This document shows positions 35,646 through 45,109 of a stretch of DNA of 64,000 bases, one piece after another. Position numbers and translations under genes: made by a program. This DNA comes from HK1 sp965220535. GTDB taxonomy: Bacteria > Pseudomonadota > Gammaproteobacteria > HK1. How positions within the stretch are numbered: position 1 is the stretch's first letter; each line of letters begins with the position of its first letter. Location: the NCBI GenBank assembly GCA_965220535.1, contig OZ244833.1, positions 3,906,001 to 3,970,000 of the forward strand. Direction: 5' to 3'. The notes under the pieces are model-generated. The model worked only from the letters and a program-made list of their open reading frames with translations. It was not told the origin of the DNA and did no database searches.

Positions 35646-38069
35646 ATGACGACACACGCACGCATCATCGTCATCGGCGGCGGGATCGTCGGGGTGTCGA
35701 TTCTTTATCACTTGGCCAAGGCGGGCGAGCGCGACGCCTTGGTTTTGGAGCGGCGCGAGTTGGGTGCCGGGGCGACTTGGCATGCCGCCGGCAATGTGCA
35801 TACACAAAGCGCTTACGCCAATCTATCCGCTTTGCAGGCTTATTCGCTCCGTCTTTACGAAGGCTTGGCCGAGGAAGTGGGGCAGGAGGTCGGCGCTCAT
35901 GTCGTCGGCGGGTTTTTTCTTGCCCGGACCAAGGAGCGGATGGAGGAGTTCAAGCACCTCGCCGGTAAATTCCGCGCTTTGGGGTTGGAATACGAACTGG
36001 TCGGGGCGCAGCAGATCAAGGCCGAATGCCCGCTTTTGAATATCGGCGATCTCGAAGGCGGGGCATGGGATCCGGAAGAGGGATATGTCGATCCTCATTC
36101 CGTGACCATGGGACTTGCGGCCGGAGCGCGCAAATACGGCGGCCGCATTCTTCGCAATACGCAGGTCGAGAGCATTGCCCGAACGCCATCGGGGCACTGG
36201 CGTCTTCGCGCCGGCGAAGAGTCTTTCGAATGCGAGATCATCGTTAATTGCGCGGGATTTTGGGCGCGCGAGGTTGCCGAAATGGTGGGTACGACCCTGC
36301 CCATCACCAATATGGAGCATCAATATCTGGTGACGGAGACGATGCCGGAGGTCGCGGCGCTAGGCGGCGAGCTGCCGATCATTCGCGACTGCGACAGCCA
36401 GTATTACTTGCGTCAGGAAGGCCAAGGGCTGCTGTTCGGCCCGTGGGAGCGGGATTGTCGGATGGCTTGGGGCGACGGTCGGGCGCCTTGGTCGTTCGGC
36501 CAGGAGTTGTTCGAAGATGATTGGGATCGCTTGGCCGATGGCTTGGAGGCGATTTTCCACCGCGTTCCCGCGCTCGCGACCGCCGGCATCAAACGCGGGG
36601 TGAACGGCGCGATCAGCTTTTCCCCCGACGGACGCCCGATGATCGGCCCGGTGCCCGGCATCCCCGGTTTCTTCGTCGCCTGCGCTTTCCTCGGCGGCAT
36701 CGCCCAAGGCGGCGGGGTCGGCTTGGCGATGAGCCAGTGGATCTTGGAAGGCGAGACGGAGCTGGATCTGCATTTCATCGACGTGGCGCGTTTCGGGGAC
36801 TGGGCCACGGCCACGCCGGAGTTCGCCCGCAAGCGCACCTATGAAATCCTGCCGCTTCGCTACGAACTGATCTATCCGGGCATCGAGCGCAAAAGCGGCA
36901 GGCCCTTGAAGACCGTGCCGATATACCGCGACCTGCTGGCGCACGGCGCGGTGATGGGTCAGATCTATGGCTGGGAGCGCCCGCTATGGTATGCCCCGGA
37001 TGGGGTCTTGCCCAAGGACGAGCCCGATTACCAGCGCCCGAACTGGTGGGAGCATGTCGGCAACGAGGCGCGGGCCTTGGCCTCGAGCTGCGGTCTGTCG
37101 GAGATGTCGAGTTATGGAAAATTTCTCGTTTCCGGCCCCGATGCCCGGGCATTTCTCGATCATGTCGGCACCGGCAAAGTGCCGACTGCTCCCGGCAAGG
37201 TGGCGCTGTCGCTCCTGCTGAACGAGCGGGGCGGCATCGTAGGGGATATCACGATAGAAAACAGCGGCGAGGACGGCTTCCATTGCATCGGCCCGACCCT
37301 CGCCGTGGCCCGCTATCGGCGTTGGATGGAGACCCATGCCGCCGGTTTCGATGCGACGATCGAAGATATCACCGACCGGATATCGGTGCTTGGCGTCGCC
37401 GGCCCCAATTCCCGCGACCTCCTTAACCGCCTTTCCGACGGCGCGTTCGATGCTTTCCCCTTCATGACATCAAAACCCGCCGAGGTCGGCGGAGTGCCTT
37501 GCAAGGCCGTCCGCATTTCTTTTTCGGGCGAACTCGGCTGGGAACTCCATTGCCCGATGTCGAGCCAGAAGGCCTTGTTCGATGCGCTGATGGACGCAGG
37601 CGCAGGCGGCGAATACGGTTTGACCCTCGTCGGATCGCGGGCGATGGGCATGCTCCGGCTCGAGAAGGGCTATCGCAGCTGGGGCGCCGAACTGACCACC
37701 GAAACAACCCCGCAGGCCGCAGGCCTTGCGCGTTTTTGCTCACGGACAAAGGACTATATCGGCCGCGTCGCCGTGGATCGAGAGCGAAAGACACCCCCGC
37801 CGAAATGCCTCGTAACCTTGGATATCGATCCGGCCGCCCCACCTTGCTGGGGAACCGAGCCGGTCATCGACAAAGGGGCGCCGATCGGTCAGGTCACTTC
37901 GGGCGGCATGGGCTGGCGCAGCGGCAAGATGCTGGCGGTGGCATGGATCGACAGCGCCAAGGCCGCGGTCGGGACCGAACTCGCAGTGCAGATCCTCTTG
38001 CAGGATTACAAGGCGAGGGTTGTATCCGATCCGGTCTATGACCCGGAAAACGAGAGATTGCGGGGATGA
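35646..38069 (+). CDS. DMGDH/sarcosine-type FAD oxidoreductase fused to GcvT domains (oxidase 1)
   Basis: The 807-aa protein starts after GAGGAAAGCGAT. It has an N-terminal DAO-type FAD domain (IIVIGGGIVGVSILYHLAKA, residues 7-26; GATWHAAG near 40-47, where the His can carry covalent flavin in this family) and a C-terminal aminomethyltransferase (GcvT) half from about residue 430 that binds tetrahydrofolate. Relatives demethylate dimethylglycine, sarcosine or similar N-methyl compounds and pass formaldehyde to THF. It was probably followed directly by the paralogue now at 41656: its end GAACGAGAGATTGC-like sequence recurs just before that gene. Confidence 0.88.
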   Translation: MTTHARIIVIGGGIVGVSILYHLAKAGERDALVLERRELGAGATWHAAGNVHTQSAYANLSALQAYSLRLYEGLAEEVGQEVGAHVVGGFFLARTKERMEEFKHLAGKFRALGLEYELVGAQQIKAECPLLNIGDLEGGAWDPEEGYVDPHSVTMGLAAGARKYGGRILRNTQVESIARTPSGHWRLRAGEESFECEIIVNCAGFWAREVAEMVGTTLPITNMEHQYLVTETMPEVAALGGELPIIRDCDSQYYLRQEGQGLLFGPWERDCRMAWGDGRAPWSFGQELFEDDWDRLADGLEAIFHRVPALATAGIKRGVNGAISFSPDGRPMIGPVPGIPGFFVACAFLGGIAQGGGVGLAMSQWILEGETELDLHFIDVARFGDWATATPEFARKRTYEILPLRYELIYPGIERKSGRPLKTVPIYRDLLAHGAVMGQIYGWERPLWYAPDGVLPKDEPDYQRPNWWEHVGNEARALASSCGLSEMSSYGKFLVSGPDARAFLDHVGTGKVPTAPGKVALSLLLNERGGIVGDITIENSGEDGFHCIGPTLAVARYRRWMETHAAGFDATIEDITDRISVLGVAGPNSRDLLNRLSDGAFDAFPFMTSKPAEVGGVPCKAVRISFSGELGWELHCPMSSQKALFDALMDAGAGGEYGLTLVGSRAMGMLRLEKGYRSWGAELTTETTPQAAGLARFCSRTKDYIGRVAVDRERKTPPPKCLVTLDIDPAAPPCWGTEPVIDKGAPIGQVTSGGMGWRSGKMLAVAWIDSAKAAVGTELAVQILLQDYKARVVSDPVYDPENERLRG

Positions 38070-38238
38070 GCGAGGGGCGCGGTTCTCCTTTTCATGCCGC
38101 TTCTCGTGCGCCAGCTATCGTCGGCAGCGGAGTCGAGGCGTACTCCGCGCTCAATCCCTTCGCGAAAGAGGAATGTGTTCGATGCGATAATCAAGATCAA
38201 GCATCATGCGTCGATCAGAAAAAAATAGGAGAGAAATA

Positions 38239-38499
38239 ATGTCCGGTAGGTATTCAGGCGGAGTGATCTCCGGCGCTTCTTGCGGTTATGGCGCTTTCGA
38301 GTTAGCGGATCACGCCGTAAAATCATCGGAACAGCTTCTTTCCGATCCTGTGCCTGAATATGTGACTTGGAATGGGACTGGGACTTGGGATGGGTCTCTA
38401 TCATCTTCGGACCCTTACGCCGCGAAACGAAACGATCCAAAATTTCGGTGGCTGGTGGAAGGTCATTGGATACCGACACCCGATTGGTGGGTATGGTAG
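38239..38499 (+). CDS. Small hypothetical protein (86 aa)
   Basis: ATG 38239 is preceded by AGGAGAGAAATA, a strong ribosome site. The product starts MSGRYSGGVISGASCGYGAF and ends LVEGHWIPTPDWWVW: glycine/serine-rich first, aromatic-rich at the end. No signal peptide or membrane helix is evident. It may be a small peptide precursor or an orphan accessory gene; nothing recognisable. Confidence 0.45.
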   Translation: MSGRYSGGVISGASCGYGAFELADHAVKSSEQLLSDPVPEYVTWNGTGTWDGSLSSSDPYAAKRNDPKFRWLVEGHWIPTPDWWVW

Positions 38500-38606
38500 A
38501 AGTCGGTAATGTTCCGGCTGAATGTCATTGGCGTAGATGTCTTATATGGAGACCTCTACGCCAAGACTCTTTGCCAAGCGGCGGTCAGGGTCTAAGGGAG
38601 AGATTG

Positions 38607-38921
38607 ATGATGAACATGCTAACAAATAATTCCCTCATGAAATATTATTCGTTTTTGAAAGAACGGGTACTTGGGTCTTTGTTCCCGTACCTCGTCATCG
38701 CGTCACCATTGCTCTTGGATATTGACTTTTTAGATTTAGTTTACACAGTTGTTTTATATCTCGTTGTCGTAGCGTGTGTTCCCGCATTGAGGAAGGAAAT
38801 ATTTATATTTAAGAAGGATGATTCTTGGTCAGACTCCTTTCCTTTTTACACCTCCTTTCTTGCCGTTGAGTTAGTAGTAGTACTGGCTGATATTCCCTCA
38901 TACTTTCCGTTTTTTCATTAA
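38607..38921 (+). CDS. Small three-helix membrane protein (104 aa)
   Basis: ATG 38607 follows AAGGGAGAG. Hydrophobic stretches are GSLFPYLVIASPLLLDIDFL, VYTVVLYLVVVACVPAL and FYTSFLAVELVVVLADI, separated by a basic loop RKEIFIFKKDD. The AT-rich composition contrasts with the oxidase genes. It and the preceding 86-aa gene occupy the start of the insert separating the two oxidases. Topology resembles small immunity or holin-like proteins, but no homology is recognised. Confidence 0.55.
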   Translation: MMNMLTNNSLMKYYSFLKERVLGSLFPYLVIASPLLLDIDFLDLVYTVVLYLVVVACVPALRKEIFIFKKDDSWSDSFPFYTSFLAVELVVVLADIPSYFPFFH

Positions 38922-38952
38922 AAGTCAAAACGGCTAGCAACCCAAATCAACG

Positions 38953-39655
38953 CTCCCCCAAAGACGCTTGAATCGTCTCGACGATAGGCACGAAGAAATA
39001 GGTGATGATTCGCCGTGTATCCGTCGTAATGTCAATGGTCGCCGTCATCCCGGCCCGGAGCGAAAATACGTGCTCACCTTTTCGCAGTACCGGCTCGTCG
39101 GGAGTGATGCGGACCGCAAAAGCCCAAGCCCCGGGGTCACCTCGGTCGAGTCCGCCGCGACTTAAGATACGATACCCTTGACGAATCCGAACCGATTAGA
39201 GGGATAGGCGACGAGATTGATATTCGCTTGCTGTCCGACCTCGATGAAGCCGATATCGGCGTTGGAAAATTTTCGCCGTTCGGGGATGCTCGTCCGAAGT
39301 CGCTGGCCAGCCGAGCCTCTATCTCGGAGGTGCGCTGCAAGATTGGGTTCCGATGCTCCGTGATGATGCCGCTCCGCTCGGCTTGTAGCGTATCCCCATA
39401 ACTGCGTTTTTGCTCCAACTCCCGCAGATAAACCTCTCGGTTTTTCTCCAAAGCCGTAAAAGCCTCTTGGACATCGAGGAACGCCAATCGGCTCGATACT
39501 CCATGCTCGAAGAGATCGTGGGCTGTATCCAATCGTTCCCTTTGAATGTCGAGTGCGGTATCGACCCGCGCGATGCTTGCAAGGGTTGCTTTGATGGATT
39601 TTTTATTTTCCTCGATGCGCGAGGCACTTCGCGCAAGGGCTGCTTGCAGGCCATC
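38953..39655 (-). pseudogene. HlyD-type membrane-fusion protein, degraded fragment 1
   Basis: Read from right to left, the minus strand encodes the coiled-coil hairpin of a type I secretion adaptor (ARSASRIEENKKSIKATLAS, LDVQEAFTALEKNREVYLRE), then after frame changes ADIGFIEVGQQANINLVAYP and finally GMTATIDITTDTRRIITYFF with the typical HlyD C-terminus at 38960-39060. The lipoyl half following the hairpin is deleted near 39270. The 5-prime end is cut by the IS3 remnant at 39657. A type I exporter therefore once existed here or was imported in pieces. Confidence 0.75.
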
Positions 39656-39656
39656 G

Positions 39657-40217
39657 GTCGTCGATGAGATGTGGGGCACCGACGTGACAACGATCGTTCT
39701 TGGCACGGGGCAGCAGGTCTGCGTCTTCGTGGCGGTCGCCCGTTGTTCGGCGAGTTGCGTCGGTTAAGCATGCGGCCACCGAGGCACGCGCTTCGAAGCG
39801 TTGGAAGCGGTCCGCTAGGGGGTGCTTCCGAATGCATCGGAGTCATCGGCGAGGAGGTGGCGACGGGGTTGACCATCCGCCATGACAACGGCTCGCAGTA
39901 CATCAGCCGCGACTTCCAAAACGAGATTGCTTGGCTAGGGATCACCTCGTCGCCGTCCTTTGTTCGTTCCCGAAGAAGGCAATGGTCGTGCCGAGCGCTT
40001 TATCCGCACCTTGAAGGAGAGCCTGCTCGGGCTTGACACCTTCTGGACCATCTAAGAGTTGCAGCAGGCACTGCATGAGTTCAAGGATCGCTACAACCGA
40101 ATCTGGTTGATCGAACGCCCCGGACAACGCTCTGTCGAGCCAGCTCAGGCGAGGGGCGGTGGACGAAATCCCGGCGGCTGCATAAAATTCAAAAGTGTCT
40201 CAATAACCCTAAGGGCG
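39657..40217 (+). mobile_element. IS3-family right-end remnant with most of orfB
   Basis: From GTCGATGAGATGTGGGGCAC to the right terminus GTGTCTCAATAACCCTAAGG (40195-40214) this parallels 18098-18644. OrfB pieces include TTIVLGTGQQVCVFVAVARC, LTIRHDNGSQYISRDFQNEI and RTLKESLLGLDTFW, with several stops and frameshifts. The left end is missing. It is better preserved in the DDE core than the copy at 18 kb. Confidence 0.8.
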
Positions 40218-40262
40218 CTATAACTCGCTTATGACCCTATCCCCGACCGGTCGCCCCCGGTG

Positions 40263-40799
40263 TCATCGGGTCGCTCGTATCAATAATCGCTCGATGGCTT
40301 TGTTCCGGGTTTCCTTCACCAAATCCAACGGGGTATGGCCGTAAGCGTCAAGGATACCCGGATCGGCGCCGGCTTCGAGCAGTCTTTCGACGATAGCGAC
40401 GTTCTCCATATAGATGGCCAAGTGAAGCGCGTTCCCGACCGATATGCCCGCGTTCGGATTCGCGCCGACATCCAACAAGGCATCGACCATCTCGAAATTG
40501 TCGAGCGAGATCGACACGATCAAGGGCCGGTGATCGTCGTCAATCCATAGGGCGTTCGGGTTGCCCCCGGCTTTGCCTAGCATCCGGATCGCTTCGGGAT
40601 GCCCCCGATCGATCGCGACGATCATCGCGGGGGTGCCATCCCGGTTTCGAGCATTCGGATTCGCGCCGGCATCGAGCGCCGCTTGCAACTCGGCCGGGCT
40701 GCTTTCGTAAAGATCGAGCAACTCGTCGGCCGATTGGTATGCCCGAGCAACACCGATCAATCCGGCGACAAGAGCGATGGTCAATCCGAGTCTCTTCAT
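40263..40799 (-). CDS. Exported ankyrin-repeat protein (178 aa)
   Basis: MKRLGLTIALVAGLIGVARA is a clear signal peptide, followed by about four ankyrin repeats: ELQAALDAGANPNARNRDGT, EAIRMLGKAGGNPNALW, MVDALLDVGANPNAGISVGN and IVERLLEAGADPGILDAYGH, ending in KAIERLLIRATR. AGGAAGCTTCG precedes the start. It is intact between an IS3 right end and an HlyD fragment. This is the third exported ankyrin protein of the window; sequence differs from the 13-repeat protein, so it is not a recent copy. Confidence 0.8.
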   Translation of the reverse strand: MKRLGLTIALVAGLIGVARAYQSADELLDLYESSPAELQAALDAGANPNARNRDGTPAMIVAIDRGHPEAIRMLGKAGGNPNALWIDDDHRPLIVSISLDNFEMVDALLDVGANPNAGISVGNALHLAIYMENVAIVERLLEAGADPGILDAYGHTPLDLVKETRNKAIERLLIRATR

Positions 40800-40869
40800 C
40801 GAAGCTTCCTTTCGAATCTGTCATTGCCGGCATTCGTACCCGTCATCGAGCACTGACCCGAGCAAATAG

Positions 40870-41255
40870 TCAATGCCCACCATGTCGATAACCCGAGCCA
40901 GTTCGTAGAGGGGCTTGCCGGTGGCGTTTTTCGGTGCACAGTGCCTGACGAGTCATGTTCACAATCAGCGAACGTGCCCGGGCTTCATTGCCCGGCAACC
41001 GCTCGCCGGGACTCGCGACCGCTCCTATCGTGAAAATCTCCAACTGATCCACGACCCCGCTCCTCGGGGCTATCAGTCTTGCGGCGATCTTACGCCGCTT
41101 CGCCGTTCGGGGATGCTCGTCCAAAGTCGCCGGCCGAGCCTCTATCTCGGAGGTGCGCTGCAAGATTCGGTTGCGCTGTTCCGCTCGGCTTGTAGCGTAT
41201 CCCCATAACTGCGTTTTTGCTCCAACTCCCGCAGATAAACCTCTCGCTCTTTTCG
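40870..41255 (-). pseudogene. HlyD-type membrane-fusion protein, degraded fragment 2
   Basis: The minus strand encodes REVYLRELEQKRSYGDTLQA, then RTSEIEARPATL and ARLIAPRSGVVDQLEIFTIG-AVASPGERL, the lipoyl domain of an HlyD protein, across two frames. The first segment (41195-41245) is also present in fragment 1 (39395-39440), so the fragments come from two overlapping copies rather than one split gene. It is fused at about 41255 to IS3 orfA sequence. Confidence 0.7.
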
Positions 41256-41261
41256 TCGAGA

Positions 41262-41462
41262 AGTTCGTCGGCCCTGGTTAAGTTCTCCCGCCTTGGCTTG
41301 CAGCCGGTCGATTTCCTCATATCGGACGTCGCGAGCGCGATCCCGAGACTTCAAGCCACACGGCCCCGCCTCGGCAAACCTCTCTCGCCGGCGGCTGATA
41401 AAGGCACTTTGTTATCCCATAAGATCGGGTCTCGATGAGCGTTTCGAAAAACTCCAGGGCGG
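41262..41462 (-). mobile_element. IS3-family left-end remnant, reverse orientation
   Basis: The complement reads CGCCCTGGAGTTTTTCGAAA at 41462 downward, then TTATGGGATAACA, the conserved left-end leader, and later an OrfA tail, RARDVRYEEIDRLQAKAGEL, matching RARDARDVEIDRLRTKAGEL of the copy at 24.4 kb. Middle parts of orfA are deleted. It is inserted into, or recombined with, HlyD fragment 2. Confidence 0.7.
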
Positions 41463-41626
41463 GGGACTTCCGATGCGGCCTTGCGAGGGAACGACCGACC
41501 CTCGGGGATATGGCGGTTCGAGCACGGCCGATTCGATCTATCTACAATTCAGGCTCTCGGCGCCGGGTTTGCGGGGCGGATCTTCCGGCAAGCCCATAAG
41601 GCCGTGGCCGTATCAGGCCTAAGTTC

Positions 41627-41658
41627 ATGATCCGAACGAACGAGAGATTGCCCGGATG
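41627..41658 (+). pseudogene. Displaced tail of oxidase 1
   Basis: GATCCGAACGAACGAGAGAT-TGCCCGGATGAGCGAG at 41629-41660 corresponds to 38040-38075, the last codons and stop region of oxidase 1. It directly abuts the start of oxidase 2. Only about 30 bp are left, so the match alone is modest; its position makes it meaningful. Confidence 0.5.
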
Positions 41659-44070
41659 AGCGAGATGCAAAGTCTTCCTTCGCACGCATCCGTCGTCGTC
41701 ATCGGCGGCGGGGTGATGGGGTGCTCCACCCTCTATCACCTTGCAAAAAACGGCGTGTCCGATGCGGTTTTGCTCGAGCGCAGCAAACTCACCTCCGGCA
41801 CCACTTGGCATTCGGCGGCACAGGTGCGGGCGTTGCGTTCCACCCGCAACCTCACCGACTTGGTGCGTTATTCGATCGATCTCTACTCCCGTTTGGAGGA
41901 GGAAACCGGTCAGCAGGTCGGGTGGATCGGCAAAGGCTCTTTGTCGATCGCCACCAATGAAGATCGGATGATCCACATCCGTCGCCAAGCGGCGCTTGCC
42001 GGGCTCTTCGGGGTTCGCGCCGAGACTATCTCGGCCGGGGAAGCGGCGGAGCGTTGGCCGCTGATGAACGCCGCCGATATCGTGGGCGCGGTTTGGTCGC
42101 CGGATGACGGGCGGGTCGGCCCCTCCGACGTGTGCGCCGCGTTGGTCAAAGGCGCCCGTGCCGGCGGTGCGCGGATTTTCGAAGATACCGGCGTGGTTCG
42201 CATCCTCGCTGAATCTGGCCGGGTCAGCGGTGTCGAAACCGAACGAGGCGTGATCCGGGCCGATGCCGTGGCCCTGTGCACCGGCCTTTGGAGCCGGAGC
42301 CTCGCGGCGACGGCCAAGGTCGAGGTGCCGGTTTGGCCCTGCGAGCATTTCTATCTCCTGACCAAGGCGGTGCCCGGCATCGAGGGCAATTTGCCGACTC
42401 TGTCCGATCACGACGGCCATCTCTATATCCGCGACGATTCCGGCGGCCTGCTGGTAGGCTGTTTCGAGCCGATGGGCAAGCCGATCGACCCGGAACGACT
42501 CGGCCCCGATTTTTCCTTCCAACTCCTACCCGAGGACTGGGACCATTTCGAGCCGATGATGGAAAACGCCCTGCATCGCTTGCCATGCTTGGCCGAGGTC
42601 GAAGTGAAGATGCTTTTGAACGGCCCGGAGAGTTTCACCCCCGATGGCGCCTTCCTCTTGGGCGAAGCGGCCCCGACCCGCGGCCTGTTTTTGGGCTGCG
42701 GAATGAACTCGGTCGGGGTTGCCACGGGAGGCGGGGCGGGCATGGCGCTGGCGCATACCATCTGCCACGGCGCACCGCCGATGGATTTGCACGAGGTCGA
42801 TCCCAAGCGCTTCGACTCGTCGGTGAACGGCGTCGATGCACTCGCCGAGCGGGTGTCGGAGGTGCTCGGCAAGCATTACGAGATTGCCTACCCGGGGCGG
42901 CAGTGGGAAACGGCGCGCGATCTGAAGACCTTGCCGCTGCACAGGGTTTGGAAGGAGAAGGGCGCGCATTTCGCTCAGGTATTCGGCTACGAGCGGCCTT
43001 TGTATTTCGCGAAAACGCAAGAGCCGGTGTTGCGCTTCTCCCGTCCCGACTGGTTCGAGCAGGTCGGCACGGAAGTGGCGGCGGCGCATGAGGGCGTCGG
43101 CGTTACCGAGATCTCCAGTTTCGGGAAGATCGAGGTCAGCGGCCCGGATGCGCTTGCCTTCCTCGAGACCGTCTGCACGAATCGGATCGACCGACCTTTA
43201 GGAAGCGCCTGCTACACGTTGATGCTGAACGAAAACGGGGGGATCGAAAGCGACCTGACCGTCTTTCGGCTCGCCGAACACCGCTTCCGCCTGATGGTGG
43301 GCAGCGCGGCGCTTCGGCGCGACCTTTCTTGGATAAAGAGCCATCGCCCCGCCGATACGGCGATCGAGATTGCCGATGTTACGGACGACCTGGCGGTGCT
43401 CGGGCTGTGCGGCCCGAAAACCCCGGTGATCGCGACGGCGCTTGGGGCCAAGTGGCTGAACGACATCGGCTATTTCGCGCATGCGACGGGCATGATCGGG
43501 ACGGTCAAAGTGCGGGCGGCGCGTTTGTCCTATATCGGCGAGGCGGGGTGGGAGCTGACCTGCGCCGTCGGCGACGCCGAGGCGCTTTTCGCATCTTTGG
43601 CGGCCGAGGGCGCGGTGCCGGTCGGAGCCCTCGCCCAAACCTCGATGCGAATCGAGAAGGGATTCTTGGCCTACGGCCATGACTTGGATACCGACATGAC
43701 CCCTCCGATGGCCGGGTTGGAGTTCGCCCTTGGCAAAGACAAATCCTTCATCGGCAAGACGGCGCTTAGCGACAAGGGCGCCCCGGCGAAGCGACTCGTC
43801 TCCCTGTCGTTCACGGATATCGAAGCCGTCCCGCTGGGCAACGAGCCGGTGCTTGCCGGTGCCGACGGGCGGCTCGTCGGCAAGACCACCTCGGCGGCTT
43901 TCGGTTACCGGCTGGGGCGTCCGGTGGCGTTGGCGTTAGTCGATAGCGGCGAGGTTGCCGATGGCGCATCGATGGCCGTCGATATCGCCGGTGTCCATTC
44001 AGCCTGTACGCTATCGACAACCGCGCTTTTCGATCCCGGCGGCGAGCGAATGCGCGTTGCGATGAGATAG
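41656..44070 (+). CDS. DMGDH/sarcosine-type FAD oxidoreductase fused to GcvT domains (oxidase 2)
   Basis: The 804-aa paralogue of the gene at 35646 begins MSEMQSLPSHASVVVIGGGV. FAD-binding VIGGGVMGCSTLYHLAKNG is at about residues 12-30 and SGTTWHSAAQVRAL keeps the candidate flavinylation His. The GcvT half starts near residue 425 and ends at VAMR. It shares architecture with oxidase 1 but is clearly diverged, so the two probably act on different N-methyl or amine substrates, or as a heteromeric set. Its last ~250 bp recur at 45110-45362 directly before the aminotransferase. Confidence 0.88.
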   Translation: MSEMQSLPSHASVVVIGGGVMGCSTLYHLAKNGVSDAVLLERSKLTSGTTWHSAAQVRALRSTRNLTDLVRYSIDLYSRLEEETGQQVGWIGKGSLSIATNEDRMIHIRRQAALAGLFGVRAETISAGEAAERWPLMNAADIVGAVWSPDDGRVGPSDVCAALVKGARAGGARIFEDTGVVRILAESGRVSGVETERGVIRADAVALCTGLWSRSLAATAKVEVPVWPCEHFYLLTKAVPGIEGNLPTLSDHDGHLYIRDDSGGLLVGCFEPMGKPIDPERLGPDFSFQLLPEDWDHFEPMMENALHRLPCLAEVEVKMLLNGPESFTPDGAFLLGEAAPTRGLFLGCGMNSVGVATGGGAGMALAHTICHGAPPMDLHEVDPKRFDSSVNGVDALAERVSEVLGKHYEIAYPGRQWETARDLKTLPLHRVWKEKGAHFAQVFGYERPLYFAKTQEPVLRFSRPDWFEQVGTEVAAAHEGVGVTEISSFGKIEVSGPDALAFLETVCTNRIDRPLGSACYTLMLNENGGIESDLTVFRLAEHRFRLMVGSAALRRDLSWIKSHRPADTAIEIADVTDDLAVLGLCGPKTPVIATALGAKWLNDIGYFAHATGMIGTVKVRAARLSYIGEAGWELTCAVGDAEALFASLAAEGAVPVGALAQTSMRIEKGFLAYGHDLDTDMTPPMAGLEFALGKDKSFIGKTALSDKGAPAKRLVSLSFTDIEAVPLGNEPVLAGADGRLVGKTTSAAFGYRLGRPVALALVDSGEVADGASMAVDIAGVHSACTLSTTALFDPGGERMRVAMR

Positions 44071-44084
44071 GTTTGAGAGTAGAT

Positions 44085-45060
44085 ACATGTGCATCCTCCC
44101 GTCGCACAATCCTCTGATTGTCGAACCGGACCGGAGAGAAAGCCATGCAAGAAAAACCGAAGAAAAAGGCCGTGACTTCGAGCGCGATGCAGTTTCACGA
44201 CCGGTTTCCGGACGAAGCCTCCGCGCGTTCCTTCGTCGAGCAGTCGGTTTGGGACGGCAAGCCCACCTGCCCGAAGTGCGGAAGCCGGCGCCATGGCTTA
44301 TGGACCACACGAGAAGGCCATTATCGGTGCAAGGACTGCCGAAAAATCTACTCGGTGAGAATCGGTACCGTGTTCGAGAACAGCCATCTGCCTCTGCGCC
44401 ACTGGCTCTATGCCATCTACCGGATGCAAACCGCTCGCAAGGGCATCTCCTCGCCGCGGCTGGCACAGGCACTGGGCATCACGCAGAAATCGGCTTGGTT
44501 CATGCTCCGTCGCATCCGTGCCTCGGGCGTGAACGAGACGCTCAAGGTGTCGGGCGAGGCGGAGATGGATGCGACCGACATCGGTGACAAGGAAACCGAA
44601 AGGAAGCCGACAAATATTCCGACACGAACACGTGAATCATAGAGCGAAGGCGTTCGTGAAGAGCATGGCGCGCACGAACGGAATCGAAAGCGTGTGGTCA
44701 CTGATCACAAGCGCGGATTCAACGGCGTGTATCATCACTGGACGGCCAAGCATTGCCACCGGTACATTGAATAATTCACCTTCCGGCTCATCCATTGATG
44801 CAGGATGTCGGGCGAGGTGGAGATGGATGCGACCGACATCGGTGACAAGGAAACCGAAAGGAAGCCGACAAACATTCCGACATGAACACGTGAATCATAG
44901 AGCGAAGGCGTTCGTGAAGAGCATGGTGCGCACGAACGGAATCGAAAGCGTGTGGGCACTGATCACAAGCGCGGATTCAACGGCGTGTATCATCACTGGA
45001 CGGCCAAGCATGTCCACCGGTACATTGAATAGCTCACCTTCCGGCTCATCCATCGATGGA
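44085..45060 (+). mobile_element. IS1595-family element with internal tandem duplication (copy B)
   Basis: ATG 44145 starts MQEKPKKKAVTSSAMQFHDR, followed by the zinc ribbon PTCPKCGSRRHGLW, and the frame reaches DATDIGDKETERKP before diverging by deletion. The DNA from 44549 to 44805 is repeated at 44806-45059 (period 257 bp), each unit ending with the C-terminal codons of the transposase. Parts of the middle of the DDE domain are missing, so it is inactive. It separates oxidase 2 from the displaced tail of oxidase 2. Confidence 0.82.
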
Positions 45061-45109
45061 CGCACTGATAGATAATTCCTATAGCTTTTGCCAAGTGTCT
45101 TTATATTCG

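Noticed and set aside
41542..42522. 326-aa minus-strand frame
   Set aside because: Antisense to the FAD domain of oxidase 2, which has clear plus-strand motifs.
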